NCBI RefSeq assembly: GCF_902497895.1
Contig: NZ_CABVHQ010000039.1
Location: 1 to 54,864, forward strand
Direction of reading: 5' to 3'
Length of the DNA: 54,864 bases
From: Pseudomonas fluorescens
GTDB taxonomy: Bacteria > Pseudomonadota > Gammaproteobacteria > Pseudomonadales > Pseudomonadaceae
Shown here: piece after piece, positions 33,478 to 42,252 of the stretch
Layout of the letters: each line of letters begins with the position of its first letter
How positions within the stretch are numbered: position 1 is the first letter of the stretch
Position numbers and translations under genes: made by a program
The notes under the pieces: generated by a model
The model's input: the letters and a program-made list of their open reading frames with translations, nothing else
What the model was told of the DNA's origin: nothing
Databases searched by the model: none

Positions 33478-34692
33478 ATGAAGGTTTTTCAGAAGACTGC
33501 ACGCGCCATTCTCGTCTCCAGCCTGATCGCCAGCGCCGCCCAGGCGCAGGTCAGCGACGACGAGGTGCGAATCGGCTACCTGGCCGATATGTCCGGGACT
33601 TACCGCGACCTCTCCGGCCCCGGTGGCCTGGAAGCATTAAATATGGCCGTCGAGGACTTCGGCGGTCAGGTCAACGGCAAGAAGATCGTGGTGTTCAGTG
33701 CCGATGACCTGAACAAGCCGGATGTCGGCGCCAACACCGTGCGCCAGTGGGTCGATGAGCGCAATGTCGACATGGTCACCGGCATGGTGGCGTCCTCGGT
33801 GGTACTGGCGGCGAGCAAGGTGGTGGAGCAGGCCGGCAAACTGGCGCTGATTTCCGGCGCGGCGGCTTCCAGCCTGACCAACGAATTCTGCTCGCCCAAT
33901 CACATCCACTGGACCTACGACTCTTTCGCGCTGGCCAACGGCACCGCCAAGGCCGTGCTCGCTTCCGGGGGCAAGAACTGGTTCATCCTGACGGCCGACT
34001 ATGCCTTCGGTCATGCGATGGAATCCGACATCACCAAGGTCGTCGAGGCCGATGGCGGCAAGGTGGTCGGCAAGGTTCGCCATCCGTTCCCGAGCAGCGA
34101 TTTTTCTTCCTACATCTTGCAGGCCCAAGGCTCCGGCGCTGATGTGATCGCCTTTGCCAACGCCGGTTCCGATACCGTCAATTCGCTGATGACCGCCAGT
34201 CAGTTCGGCATTGCCCAGTCCGGTCAAAAGCTGGCCGGCATGGTGGTGTTCCTCAACGACATCCATGCCATGGGCCTGGATGTGACCCAGGGGCTGATGC
34301 TGACCACCGGCTGGTACTGGGACATGAACGACGACAGCCGCGCCTGGGCGCAGCGCTACTTCAAGCGCACCGGCAAGATGCCGGGCATGGTGCCGGCGGG
34401 TATCTACTCGGCGACCATGAACTACCTGAGCGCGGTCAAGGCCAGCGGTAGCGACGATGCGCAGGCGGTGCGCGCGCAGATGGTGGCGACCCCGGTCAAC
34501 GACATGTTCGCCAGGAACGGCACGATCCGCGCCGATGGCCGCATGGTCCACGACATGTACCTGGTCCAGGTCAAGACCCCGGCCGAATCGAAGGGGGAGT
34601 GGGACCTGTACAAGATCGTGCGGACCATTCCGGGGGAAGAAGCCTACCGTCCGCTGGCCGAAAGCAAGTGCAAGCTGCTGACGAAAAGCTGA
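33478..34692 (+). CDS. Periplasmic substrate-binding protein of the Liv/HAAT ABC importer
   Basis: A signal peptide (residues 1-23, ending ASAAQAQ) precedes a type I periplasmic binding fold of the HAAT class: VRIGYLADMSGTYRDLSGPGG, then VTGMVASSVVLAASKV and SPNHIHWTYDSFALANGTAKAV; FVFL-type lobes follow. The family covers amide, branched-chain amino-acid and aromatic-acid binders. The binding residues do not settle the ligand. A 109-base gap with an AACAACAACAATAA leader separates it from the ATPase genes, so it may be translated at a different level. Confidence 0.88.
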   Translation: MKVFQKTARAILVSSLIASAAQAQVSDDEVRIGYLADMSGTYRDLSGPGGLEALNMAVEDFGGQVNGKKIVVFSADDLNKPDVGANTVRQWVDERNVDMVTGMVASSVVLAASKVVEQAGKLALISGAAASSLTNEFCSPNHIHWTYDSFALANGTAKAVLASGGKNWFILTADYAFGHAMESDITKVVEADGGKVVGKVRHPFPSSDFSSYILQAQGSGADVIAFANAGSDTVNSLMTASQFGIAQSGQKLAGMVVFLNDIHAMGLDVTQGLMLTTGWYWDMNDDSRAWAQRYFKRTGKMPGMVPAGIYSATMNYLSAVKASGSDDAQAVRAQMVATPVNDMFARNGTIRADGRMVHDMYLVQVKTPAESKGEWDLYKIVRTIPGEEAYRPLAESKCKLLTKS

Positions 34693-34765
34693 TCGGCATG
34701 TGACTCCAGCTACTTACCCGGCTGCCGGCAGCCGGGTGTCACGGACTTTCAGCGGGTGGTAAATC

Positions 34766-35653
34766 ATGACTATCGTATTCGGTATTCCCCTGAGCGTACT
34801 GTTCGGCCAGGTGCTCCTGGGGCTGATCAACGGGGCTTTCTATGCCTTGCTCAGCCTGGGCCTGGCGATCATCTTCGGGCTGCTGCGGATCATCAACTTT
34901 GCCCATGGCGCCCAGTACATGCTCGGTGCCTTCACCGCAGTAATGGGGCTCAACTACCTGGGCGTGAACTATTGGGTCGCGTTGGTGCTGGCGCCGCTGT
35001 TGGTCGGCGTCCTCGGCATGCTCATCGAGCGTGGCCTGTTGCGGCGGATAGCCGGTGAGGATCACCTCTACGGCCTGCTGCTGACCTTTGGCCTGGCGCT
35101 GATCGTCGAGGGCTCCTTCGTCAAGCTGTTCGGCGTCTCCGGGTCCTCCTACCCGATGCCGGAGCTGCTCAAGGGCGGCTACAACCTCGGTTTCATGTTC
35201 CTGCCGACCTACCGCGCCTGGGTGGTGGTGGCCGCGCTGGTGGTGTGTGTGGCCACCTGGTTCATGATCGAGCGCACTCGTCTGGGTTCCTACCTGCGGG
35301 CCGGTACCGAGAATCCGAAGCTGATGCAGGCGTTCGGCATCAACGTGCCGCTGCTGATCACCCTGACCTATGGCTATGGCGCAGCCCTGGCGGCGTTCGC
35401 CGGTGTACTGGCCGCGCCGATCTACTCGGTCACGCCGACCATGGGCGCCAACCTGCTGATCGTGGTGTTCGCCGTGGTGGTGATCGGCGGCATGGGCTCA
35501 ATCATGGGCGCCATCATCACTGGCCTGGCCATGGGCCTGATCGAGGGGGTGACCAAGGTTTTTTATCCTGAGGCGGCCAACACCGTGGTGTTCCTGGTCA
35601 TGGTGCTGGTGTTGCTGGTTCGTCCCGCGGGACTGTTCGGAAAGGAGGCGTAA
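34766..35653 (+). CDS. ABC importer permease, LivH type
   Basis: The 295-residue permease has about eight membrane helices. LLRIINFAHGAQYMLGAF is the LivH signature near residue 38; the second half shows the EAA-like IGGMGSIMGAIITGLAMGLIEG. It forms the translocation channel with the LivM-type permease, whose ribosome binding site overlaps this gene's stop codon. Confidence 0.9.
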   Translation: MTIVFGIPLSVLFGQVLLGLINGAFYALLSLGLAIIFGLLRIINFAHGAQYMLGAFTAVMGLNYLGVNYWVALVLAPLLVGVLGMLIERGLLRRIAGEDHLYGLLLTFGLALIVEGSFVKLFGVSGSSYPMPELLKGGYNLGFMFLPTYRAWVVVAALVVCVATWFMIERTRLGSYLRAGTENPKLMQAFGINVPLLITLTYGYGAALAAFAGVLAAPIYSVTPTMGANLLIVVFAVVVIGGMGSIMGAIITGLAMGLIEGVTKVFYPEAANTVVFLVMVLVLLVRPAGLFGKEA

Positions 35654-35655
35654 AC

Positions 35656-36660
35656 ATGACGAGTCTGGAAATCAAGCAGGGCGCTCGCGTCCCGCAACCG
35701 CAGGTGGTCCAGGAGCGGCGTCAGGCCGCCATACGGCGCAAGCGTTGGTTCTATCTGGCACTGTTTGCCATAGCGCTGGCCGCGCCGCTGGCGGTGTACC
35801 CGGTGTTCCTGATGAAGCTTTTGTGCTTCGCGTTGTTCGCCTGCGCCTTCAACCTGTTGCTCGGCTACGCCGGTCTGCTGTCCTTCGGTCATGCCGCCTT
35901 CCTCGCCAGCGGGGGTTATGTCACCGGTTACCTGCTTAGCCACTACAGCGGCCTGGGGACCGAATTGGGCATTCTCGCCGGGACCCTGGCATCCGCCGCG
36001 CTCGGGCTGCTGTTCGGCCTGCTGGCGATCCGGCGCCAGGGCATCTACTTCGCCATGATTACCCTGGCGTTGGCGCAGCTGGTGTTCTTCATCTATGTGC
36101 AGGCGCCATTCACTGGGGGCGAAAACGGTCTGCACGGCGTGCCCCGTGGCCGACTGCTTGGCCTGTTCGACCTGAACAACAACCTGACGATGTACTACTT
36201 CGTCCTCGCGGTGTTCGTGTTCGGCTATGCCGTCATCCAGCGCACCATCCACTCGCCCTACGGGCAGGTGCTCAAGGCGATCCGCGAGAACGAGCCGCGA
36301 GCGATTTCCCTCGGTTACAACGTCGATGCGCACAAGCTGCTGGCCTTCGTCATCTCCGCCGCGCTGACCGGCCTGGCCGGCTCGACCAAGACGGTGGTGT
36401 TCCAGCTGGCGTCGTTGACCGACGCCCATTGGCACATGTCCGGCGAGGTGATCCTGATGACCCTGCTCGGCGGAGTGGGCACCGTGCTCGGCCCGTTCGT
36501 CGGCGCCACAGTGGTAGTCACCCTGCAGAGCTACCTGTCCAACGGACCGCTGGGGGAGTGGGTGCACGTGATCCTCGGCATGATCTTCGTCATCTGCGTG
36601 CTGCTGTTCCGGGTCGGCATAGTCGGCTGGGTACTCAAGCTGGCCCGGCGCAATTTCTAG
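35656..36660 (+). CDS. ABC importer permease, LivM type
   Basis: The 334-residue permease has a basic N-terminal tail (RRKRW near residue 28) and about ten membrane helices, with LLGYAGLLSFGHAAFLASGGYV and the loop LLGGVGTVLGPFVGATVV typical of LivM. AAGGAGG stands upstream of the ATG. It is the last gene of the ABC operon and is followed by tandem REP units that probably mark or protect the 3' end. Confidence 0.9.
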   Translation: MTSLEIKQGARVPQPQVVQERRQAAIRRKRWFYLALFAIALAAPLAVYPVFLMKLLCFALFACAFNLLLGYAGLLSFGHAAFLASGGYVTGYLLSHYSGLGTELGILAGTLASAALGLLFGLLAIRRQGIYFAMITLALAQLVFFIYVQAPFTGGENGLHGVPRGRLLGLFDLNNNLTMYYFVLAVFVFGYAVIQRTIHSPYGQVLKAIRENEPRAISLGYNVDAHKLLAFVISAALTGLAGSTKTVVFQLASLTDAHWHMSGEVILMTLLGGVGTVLGPFVGATVVVTLQSYLSNGPLGEWVHVILGMIFVICVLLFRVGIVGWVLKLARRNF

Positions 36661-36673
36661 GGCTTGCCCACCC

Positions 36674-36917
36674 TGTAGGAGCGAGCTTGCTCGCGATGGT
36701 CGTTAACGATAACGCGGGTTTTCTGAATGCACGCGACGCCCTTGGGTCCATCGCGAGCAAGCTCGCTCCTACAAGGACGTTAACGATAACGCATGTGTTC
36801 TGTATAAACGCGCTGCCCTGTAGGAGCGAGCTTGCTCGCGATGGTCGTTAACGATAACGCGGGTTTTCTGAATGCACGCGGCGCCCTTGGGTCCATCGCG
36901 AGCAAGCTCGCTCCTAC
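36674..36917. repeat. Two near-identical 99-bp REP-pair units in tandem
   Basis: Units at 36674-36772 and 36819-36917 each hold a forward GTAGGAGCGAGCTTGCTCGCG, a CGTTAACGATAACGC core spacer, and a reverse copy; they differ at one base. The 46-base linker carries another CGTTAACGATAACGC. The 36,661-36,960 stretch contains no gene. Confidence 0.9.
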
Positions 36918-36943
36918 CTTGACCGAAGAAAATCCAGTTATCC

Positions 36944-36951
36944 AATAAGAA
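36944..36951 (+). promoter_or_regulatory. AAnAAnAA (Hfq/Crc-type) motif over the porin ribosome binding site
   Basis: AATAAGAA overlaps the AAGAAGAGAG ribosome binding region 10 bases before the porin start codon. Binding of Hfq/Crc here would block ribosome access. Confidence 0.45.
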
Positions 36952-36960
36952 GAGAGATTT

Positions 36961-38229
36961 ATGCACGTCATTCGTTCTGCCTGTGTTTTTCTGCTGCCCG
37001 GCCTCGCCGGCGCTATTGGGGTCTGTTCTCCCGCTTCGGCTGAGTTCCTTGCTGACAGCAAGGCCAGTCTGGACATGCGCAATTTCTATATGAACCGCGA
37101 CTTCCGCCAGCCAGCGGCCCCACAAAACAAGGGCGAGGAGTGGGCACAAGGATTCCTGCTGCGCTACGAGTCCGGTTACACCGAAGGACCGGTGGGCGTC
37201 GGGGTCGATGCTCTTGGTCTGCTCGGCATCAAGCTGGATTCGAGCCCGGATCGCGCGGGCGCCACCGGCCTGCTGCCGCGTAGCGCCGAGTCGAGGAGGG
37301 CACCCGATGAAAACAGCGAGCTTGGCCTGACCGCCAAGCTACGGGTCTCCAAGTCCACCCTCAAGGCGGGGACGCTGATTCCCAAGCTGCCGGTATTGCA
37401 ACCCAACGATTCGCGCCTGCTGCCACAGACCTTCCAGGGTGGCTGGCTGAACTCGACGGACCTCGCGGGCCTGACCTTCGACGCCGGTCGCCTCACTCAG
37501 GTGAACCAGCGCGACTCGACCAACCGCGAAGACATGACGCTGATGAAAGGCCCCAGGCGCAACATCGTGACCGGGGCAAAGTCCACCACCGACAAGTTCG
37601 ACTTTGTCGGTGGCAACTATATGTGGAGCAAGGCGCTGAGCACGGGCTACCACTATGCGCAACTGGACGATCTGTACAAGCAGCATTACCTGACGCTGGT
37701 GCATGTGTTGCCGGTTACCGAGGGGCAGGCGCTGAAATCCGATCTGCGTTGGGCCCGTTCGACCGATGACGGCAGCAGCAACGTCGACAACAAAATGCTC
37801 GGCGCCATGTTCACCTACTCACTGGGCGCGCATGCTTTCGGTCTCGGCTACCAGAAAATGCACGGCGATACCGGTTTCGCCAACGTTCACGGCACCGACC
37901 CGTACCTGGTCAACTTGCTGCAGATCAACGACTTCGGCAATCAGGACGAGCGTTCCCTGCAAGCCCGTTACGATTTCAACTTTGCCGGCCTCGGCATTCC
38001 CGGCCTGACCTTCATGACCCGCTATGTAAAAGGCGATCAGGTCGACCTGGGGGCAGCTTCCGGAACCGGCAAGGAGTGGGAGCGCAACACCGACATCGGC
38101 TACGTGATCCAGAGTGGCGCGCTGAAAAACGTCGGCATCAAATGGCGCAACGCGACCTATCGCTCGAGCTTTGCCAGTGAAATCGACGAAAACCGCCTGA
38201 TCGTCAGCTACAGTTTGCCGATCTGGTAG
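36961..38229 (+). CDS. OprD family outer-membrane porin
   Basis: The 422-residue protein has a signal peptide (about residues 1-27, ending ASA) and an OprD-type start (FLADSKASLDMRNFYMNRDF). The sequence then alternates amphipathic strands and short turns, with the typical MLMKGPRRN-like loop (TNREDMTLMKGPRRN), DQVDLGAASGTGKEWERNTDIGYV in two adjacent segments, and a final SFASEIDENRLIVSYSLPIW with the C-terminal aromatic residue for BAM recognition. OprD-class porins admit amino acids or carboxylates, so this one is likely the outer gate of the ABC importer upstream. Confidence 0.92.
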   Translation: MHVIRSACVFLLPGLAGAIGVCSPASAEFLADSKASLDMRNFYMNRDFRQPAAPQNKGEEWAQGFLLRYESGYTEGPVGVGVDALGLLGIKLDSSPDRAGATGLLPRSAESRRAPDENSELGLTAKLRVSKSTLKAGTLIPKLPVLQPNDSRLLPQTFQGGWLNSTDLAGLTFDAGRLTQVNQRDSTNREDMTLMKGPRRNIVTGAKSTTDKFDFVGGNYMWSKALSTGYHYAQLDDLYKQHYLTLVHVLPVTEGQALKSDLRWARSTDDGSSNVDNKMLGAMFTYSLGAHAFGLGYQKMHGDTGFANVHGTDPYLVNLLQINDFGNQDERSLQARYDFNFAGLGIPGLTFMTRYVKGDQVDLGAASGTGKEWERNTDIGYVIQSGALKNVGIKWRNATYRSSFASEIDENRLIVSYSLPIW

Positions 38230-38256
38230 GGCTGTCCTGGGTACAAATCAGAAAGC

Positions 38257-38369
38257 AAGATCAAAAGATCGCAGCCTGCGGCAGCTCCTACGCCGACCGC
38301 GTACATCCGCAATTTTGCGGGTGTACAAAAATCCCCCTGTAGGAGCTGCCGCAGGCTGCGATCTTTTGA
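38257..38369. repeat. Inverted REP pair after the porin gene
   Basis: Reverse copy 38257-38291 and forward copy 38339-38369 of the GTAGGAGCTGCCGCAGGCTG family enclose 47 bases. It probably ends the porin transcript. Confidence 0.8.
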
Positions 38370-38454
38370 GGGGCACACAAAGATGACGTCCCATTGAACG
38401 TCTATGCTGGGCTTACCCCCCATACCTGTGCAGCGACCTGCAAGGAGGCAATCA

Positions 38455-39558
38455 ATGGTGCCCACGCCCATCTCTGAGAAGGCATTTTCCCGTGGTCTGC
38501 TCGATGTCTTGATTCGTGCCGGGCTGATTGTCGTTCTGGTGCTGTTCTGTTTCGAGATCTTCCGTCCGTTCCGCGATCTGTTGTTGTGGTCGCTGATCCT
38601 GGCGATCACCCTCTACCCACTGCAAGGCCGGCTCAAGGGCATGCTGGGCTACAAGGACGGACTCATCGCGACGCTGATCGTGCTGATCTCCATCGGTATT
38701 CTCATGGTGCCGATCTACCTGTTGGGCACCTCGATTGCCGACTCGGTCGAGCATGTCATTGGCGTGGTCAAGAGCAACAATTTCCAGATTGCTCCGCCGG
38801 CCGATTCAGTCGCCGATTGGCCGCTGGTGGGCAAGCGGCTGCATGGCCTCTGGCTGCAGGCTGCCACCGACCTTCCGGGGCTGACCGAGAAGTACATACC
38901 GCAGATCAGAGGTATCAGCCTGACCTTGTTGGGCAAGCTCGCCGGGGTCGGCATGGGTTTCCTGGTTTTCATCTGCTCCCTGATCATCGCCGGGATCTTC
39001 ATGGCCTATGGCGAGGGTGGCAGCCGCAGTGCGGTGCAGATCGCTTCGCGCATCAGCGGTCCGGCCAGGGGGCCGCAAATCGCCGGGCTGTGCACCGCGA
39101 CCATCCGTGCGGTCGCGCTGGGGGTGGTCGGCATCGCTTTCATCCAGATGCTGCTGGTTGGCGTCGGTTTCGTGCTCAAGGGCATCCCCGGTGCCGGATT
39201 GCTGGCCCTGGCGGTGTTGCTGCTGGGCATTATGCAGTTACCGGCAACGCTGATTACCATTCCGGTGATCGTCTACGTGTTTGCCACCGAGGGTGCCAGT
39301 ACGGCGACCATAGTGTTCGCCATCTATGTGTTCGTTGCCGGCCTGGTGGATAACGTACTCAAGCCTCTGCTGTTGGGGCGCGGGGTCGATGTGCCGATGC
39401 CGGTGATACTGATCGGGGCCCTGGGGGGCATGGTCACCGGTGGCATCATTGGTTTGTTCATCGGCCCGGTGGTGCTTGCGGTCGGCTATCAGCTGTTCTG
39501 GCAGTGGGTGCAGGACCAGCCGCAAGCCAGCGCGCCTGATGACCAGCCGAAGATCTGA
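38455..39558 (+). CDS. AI-2E/PerM family transporter (367 aa)
   Basis: The start at ATG 38455 has AAGGAGG seven bases upstream. About eight membrane helices are visible, arranged two, a soluble stretch of some 80 residues (about 90-170), then six. Motifs VGIAFIQMLLVGVGFVLKGIPGAGLLA and DNVLKPLLLGRGVDVPM with a final GGIIGLFIGPV are characteristic. Members export AI-2, indole, Na+ or other small molecules; the substrate here is unknown. The gene lies eight bases before the outer-membrane factor and may share its operon. Confidence 0.85.
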   Translation: MVPTPISEKAFSRGLLDVLIRAGLIVVLVLFCFEIFRPFRDLLLWSLILAITLYPLQGRLKGMLGYKDGLIATLIVLISIGILMVPIYLLGTSIADSVEHVIGVVKSNNFQIAPPADSVADWPLVGKRLHGLWLQAATDLPGLTEKYIPQIRGISLTLLGKLAGVGMGFLVFICSLIIAGIFMAYGEGGSRSAVQIASRISGPARGPQIAGLCTATIRAVALGVVGIAFIQMLLVGVGFVLKGIPGAGLLALAVLLLGIMQLPATLITIPVIVYVFATEGASTATIVFAIYVFVAGLVDNVLKPLLLGRGVDVPMPVILIGALGGMVTGGIIGLFIGPVVLAVGYQLFWQWVQDQPQASAPDDQPKI

Positions 39559-39566
39559 CGGGCCCC

Positions 39567-41120
39567 ATGTCTCCTCCATTTCACCCGGGCCGGCTACTCC
39601 TGATGGGGGTGCTCCTGATGGAGGGACTGGGCCTCGGCGGCTGCGTGCGCCTGGGGCCGGACTTCCAGGCGCCAGGCGAGGCATGGATCGAACACTGGAA
39701 CAGTCCGGCGCTCGAGCAGGCCAGCCAGCAGCGCCCACAACCCGATAGCCGCCAATGGTGGCAGGTGTTTGCCGATCCGGTACTCGACCGTCTGATTGCC
39801 GAAAGCGATGCCCATAACTCCAGCCTGAAAATTGCCGGCCTGCGGGTGATGGAAGCCCGTGCCCAGTTGGGTATTGCCCAAAGCGGACGGTATCCGCAAC
39901 TGCAGCAGGCCAGCGCCGACAGCCTGTACTTCGACCGCAATCAGTCCGGTGGACGCAACCCCCAGGACAGCCATTTCTGGCAACACAGCGCCGGCTTTGA
40001 CATCGGCTGGGAGCTGGACTTCTGGGGGCGCTTCAGTCGTGCCATCGAGTCATCCGATGCCGCCTACTTTGCCGCCCAGGCCAACTACGAGGACGTGCTG
40101 GTATTGCTGCGGGCCCAGGTCGCCGACACGTACTTTGTGCTGCGTACCACTGAAGCGCGTTTGCGTGTCGCCCGCGAAAACGCCGGGCAGCAAAAACGCA
40201 GCTTCGAGATCACCGAAAAACTGTTCAACAGCGGGCAGACGGCCGAGCTCGACCTGCAACAGGCCAAGACCCAGTACCTGGGCACCCTGAGCACTATCCC
40301 GGATTTCGAAGACCAGGTACTGCGTACCCGTAATGCCCTGGCGGTGCTGATCGGCCGCCCGCCCGGTCCGCTGGCGCAACTCGCCGAGCAAGAGGGGCTG
40401 ATCCCGCTGGTCGACCGCGCGGTGCTGCAGGACGTACCGGCCAATCTGCTGCTGCGTCGGCCGGATGTGCGCGCCGCGGAACTGAATGTCGCGGCTCAGT
40501 CTGCGCTCATCGGCGTGGCCGAAAGCGATTTCTACCCGTCGCTGACCCTGCTCGGCAGCATCGTCTGGTCCACCACCTCACTGAGTGGCGCGTCCAATAC
40601 CCTCGACCTGGTCGGCGGTCCCAGCCTGCGCTGGAATCTGTTCGATCACGGACAGATCAGCAATAACGTACGGGTGCAGGATGCCCGCTTGCAGCAGTTG
40701 ATCGAGGTCTACCGCGACCAGGTGCGCCAGGCGGCGCGCGAGGCCGACGATGCCGCCAGCGGCCTGATCAAATCCCTGGAGCGCGAGCGCATCCTGCGCG
40801 AGGCGGCAGTGTCCGCCCAGCGTTCGCTGGTCCTGGCCAGCGCCCAGTACCGCGAAGGTTACTCGGACTTCCAGCGGGTGCTGGATGCTCAGCGCGCGCT
40901 GCTCCAGCAACAGGACAACTACCTGCTCAGCCGCAGCAATGCCGTGAGCAATCTGATCGCCCTGTACAAGGCACTCGGGGGTGGTTGGTACAGCGCCCGG
41001 CCAAGAGTGGATCAAACAACCCGCGAGCAGATGCACAAACGCAGCGACTGGGGCGACCTGCTGGATGAGCCCGCAGCCAGCCCCGACCCGACGCCAGGCG
41101 AGGTAAAAAGCCATGACTGA
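39567..41120 (+). CDS. Outer-membrane efflux factor, NodT/OprM type lipoprotein
   Basis: Hydrophobic residues 8-25 end in the lipobox LGGC (Cys26), giving a lipid-anchored TolC-type channel. Two OEP repeats follow (about residues 60-250 and 270-460): AGLRVMEARAQLGIAQSGRYPQ, with RPDVRAAELNVAAQSALIGVAESDFYPSLTL in the second repeat. The ATG at 39567 has a weak ribosome binding site, so a start at a later ATG is possible. It overlaps the HlyD gene by eight bases; the three genes form a complete pump. Confidence 0.88.
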   Translation: MSPPFHPGRLLLMGVLLMEGLGLGGCVRLGPDFQAPGEAWIEHWNSPALEQASQQRPQPDSRQWWQVFADPVLDRLIAESDAHNSSLKIAGLRVMEARAQLGIAQSGRYPQLQQASADSLYFDRNQSGGRNPQDSHFWQHSAGFDIGWELDFWGRFSRAIESSDAAYFAAQANYEDVLVLLRAQVADTYFVLRTTEARLRVARENAGQQKRSFEITEKLFNSGQTAELDLQQAKTQYLGTLSTIPDFEDQVLRTRNALAVLIGRPPGPLAQLAEQEGLIPLVDRAVLQDVPANLLLRRPDVRAAELNVAAQSALIGVAESDFYPSLTLLGSIVWSTTSLSGASNTLDLVGGPSLRWNLFDHGQISNNVRVQDARLQQLIEVYRDQVRQAAREADDAASGLIKSLERERILREAAVSAQRSLVLASAQYREGYSDFQRVLDAQRALLQQQDNYLLSRSNAVSNLIALYKALGGGWYSARPRVDQTTREQMHKRSDWGDLLDEPAASPDPTPGEVKSHD

Positions 41121-42252
41121 AACCGCGCAGCCCAGCCCCGAGGCGCCTGTCCCCGAGGCCCGACAACCTGCAGCCGATCCGGTGCGCAAGGGCACGAAAT
41201 GGGTGGTAGTGCTGATCGGCCTGAGCCTGCTCTGGTACCTGCTGGCCGACCGCTTCACGCCCTATACCCAACAGGCTCGGGTGCAGGCCTTTGTCATTCC
41301 GGTGGCGGCGGAGGTGGCAGGAAGGGTGACCCGAGTGAATGTGCGCAACAATCAGGACGTCAAGGCTGGAGAACTGCTGTTCGAGGTGGATCAGCAGTCG
41401 TACCAGATTGCCGTCGATCGCGCGCGCGCCGACCTCGAGTCGACCCGCCGCCAGATCGGTGCCAGCACCGCCGGTATTGTCTCGGCGCAAGCCTCCTTGC
41501 GGGCCGCCCAGGCCAATGAACTCAAGGCGCGCCAGGACAATCAGCGCCTTGAGGGCTTGTATCGCGAAGACCGCGGAACCATCTCCGTGCGCCTGCTTGA
41601 AGTGTCTCGGGCCAACCTCGAACAGGCCGTCAGTCAGGTCGCCGCCGCCCGTGCCGAAGTTCAACGTGCACGTGAGCAAGAGGGGGGTAGCGAGGAAGAC
41701 AACGCCCTGCTGCGCAGCGCCACCACCACCCTGGAAAAAGCCCGGCTGGACCTGGCCAACACTCAGATACGGGCCCGCTCTGCGGGGTTGATCACCGATC
41801 TGCGCACCGATGTCGGACTGTTTGCCGCTGCCGGAAGTCCGGTGATGACCCTGATCGCCATCCACGATGTGTGGCTCAGTGCGGAAATGACCGAGAACAA
41901 CCTGGGCCTGGTCAAGCCTGATACCCCGGTGGCGATTGTGCTGGATGCGCTGCCCGGGGAGATATTCGAGGGGCGTGTGCGCAGTGTCGGCTACGGTGTC
42001 AGCGTGGGGCAGGCGCCGGCGCCCGGAACCTTGCCCAGCGTGCAGAACAGTCGCGACTGGCTGCGCCCGGCACAACGCTTTCCGGTGATTATCGAGTTTA
42101 CTCCAGAGGCATTGGCCACGCTGCGTGACAGTCGCGGTATCCGCGCCGGGGGGCAAGCCGAAGTCATGGCCTTCCCGACTCAAGGCAATCCGTTGAACCC
42201 CCTTGGCCGCCTGTTTCTCTGGCTGATGAGTTGGCTGTCCTATGCCTACTGA
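41113..42252 (+). CDS. HlyD/EmrA-type membrane fusion protein
   Basis: The 379-residue periplasmic adaptor has a Pro-rich cytoplasmic tail, one membrane helix (about residues 33-51), then a lipoyl-like domain (VQAFVIPVAAEVAGRVTRV, NNQDVKAGELLFEVD), a long alpha-hairpin (about 95-215) and a beta-barrel domain (IRARSAGLITDLRTDVGLFAAAGSPVM). It bridges the DUF2955 inner-membrane pump and the outer-membrane factor. GAGG precedes the ATG, and its end overlaps the next gene by 11 bases. Confidence 0.9.
   Translation: MTETAQPSPEAPVPEARQPAADPVRKGTKWVVVLIGLSLLWYLLADRFTPYTQQARVQAFVIPVAAEVAGRVTRVNVRNNQDVKAGELLFEVDQQSYQIAVDRARADLESTRRQIGASTAGIVSAQASLRAAQANELKARQDNQRLEGLYREDRGTISVRLLEVSRANLEQAVSQVAAARAEVQRAREQEGGSEEDNALLRSATTTLEKARLDLANTQIRARSAGLITDLRTDVGLFAAAGSPVMTLIAIHDVWLSAEMTENNLGLVKPDTPVAIVLDALPGEIFEGRVRSVGYGVSVGQAPAPGTLPSVQNSRDWLRPAQRFPVIIEFTPEALATLRDSRGIRAGGQAEVMAFPTQGNPLNPLGRLFLWLMSWLSYAY

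Noticed and set aside
36674..36917. Possible CRISPR-like array
   Set aside because: Units are REP inverted pairs with homologous, not unique, spacers, and no cas gene is nearby.
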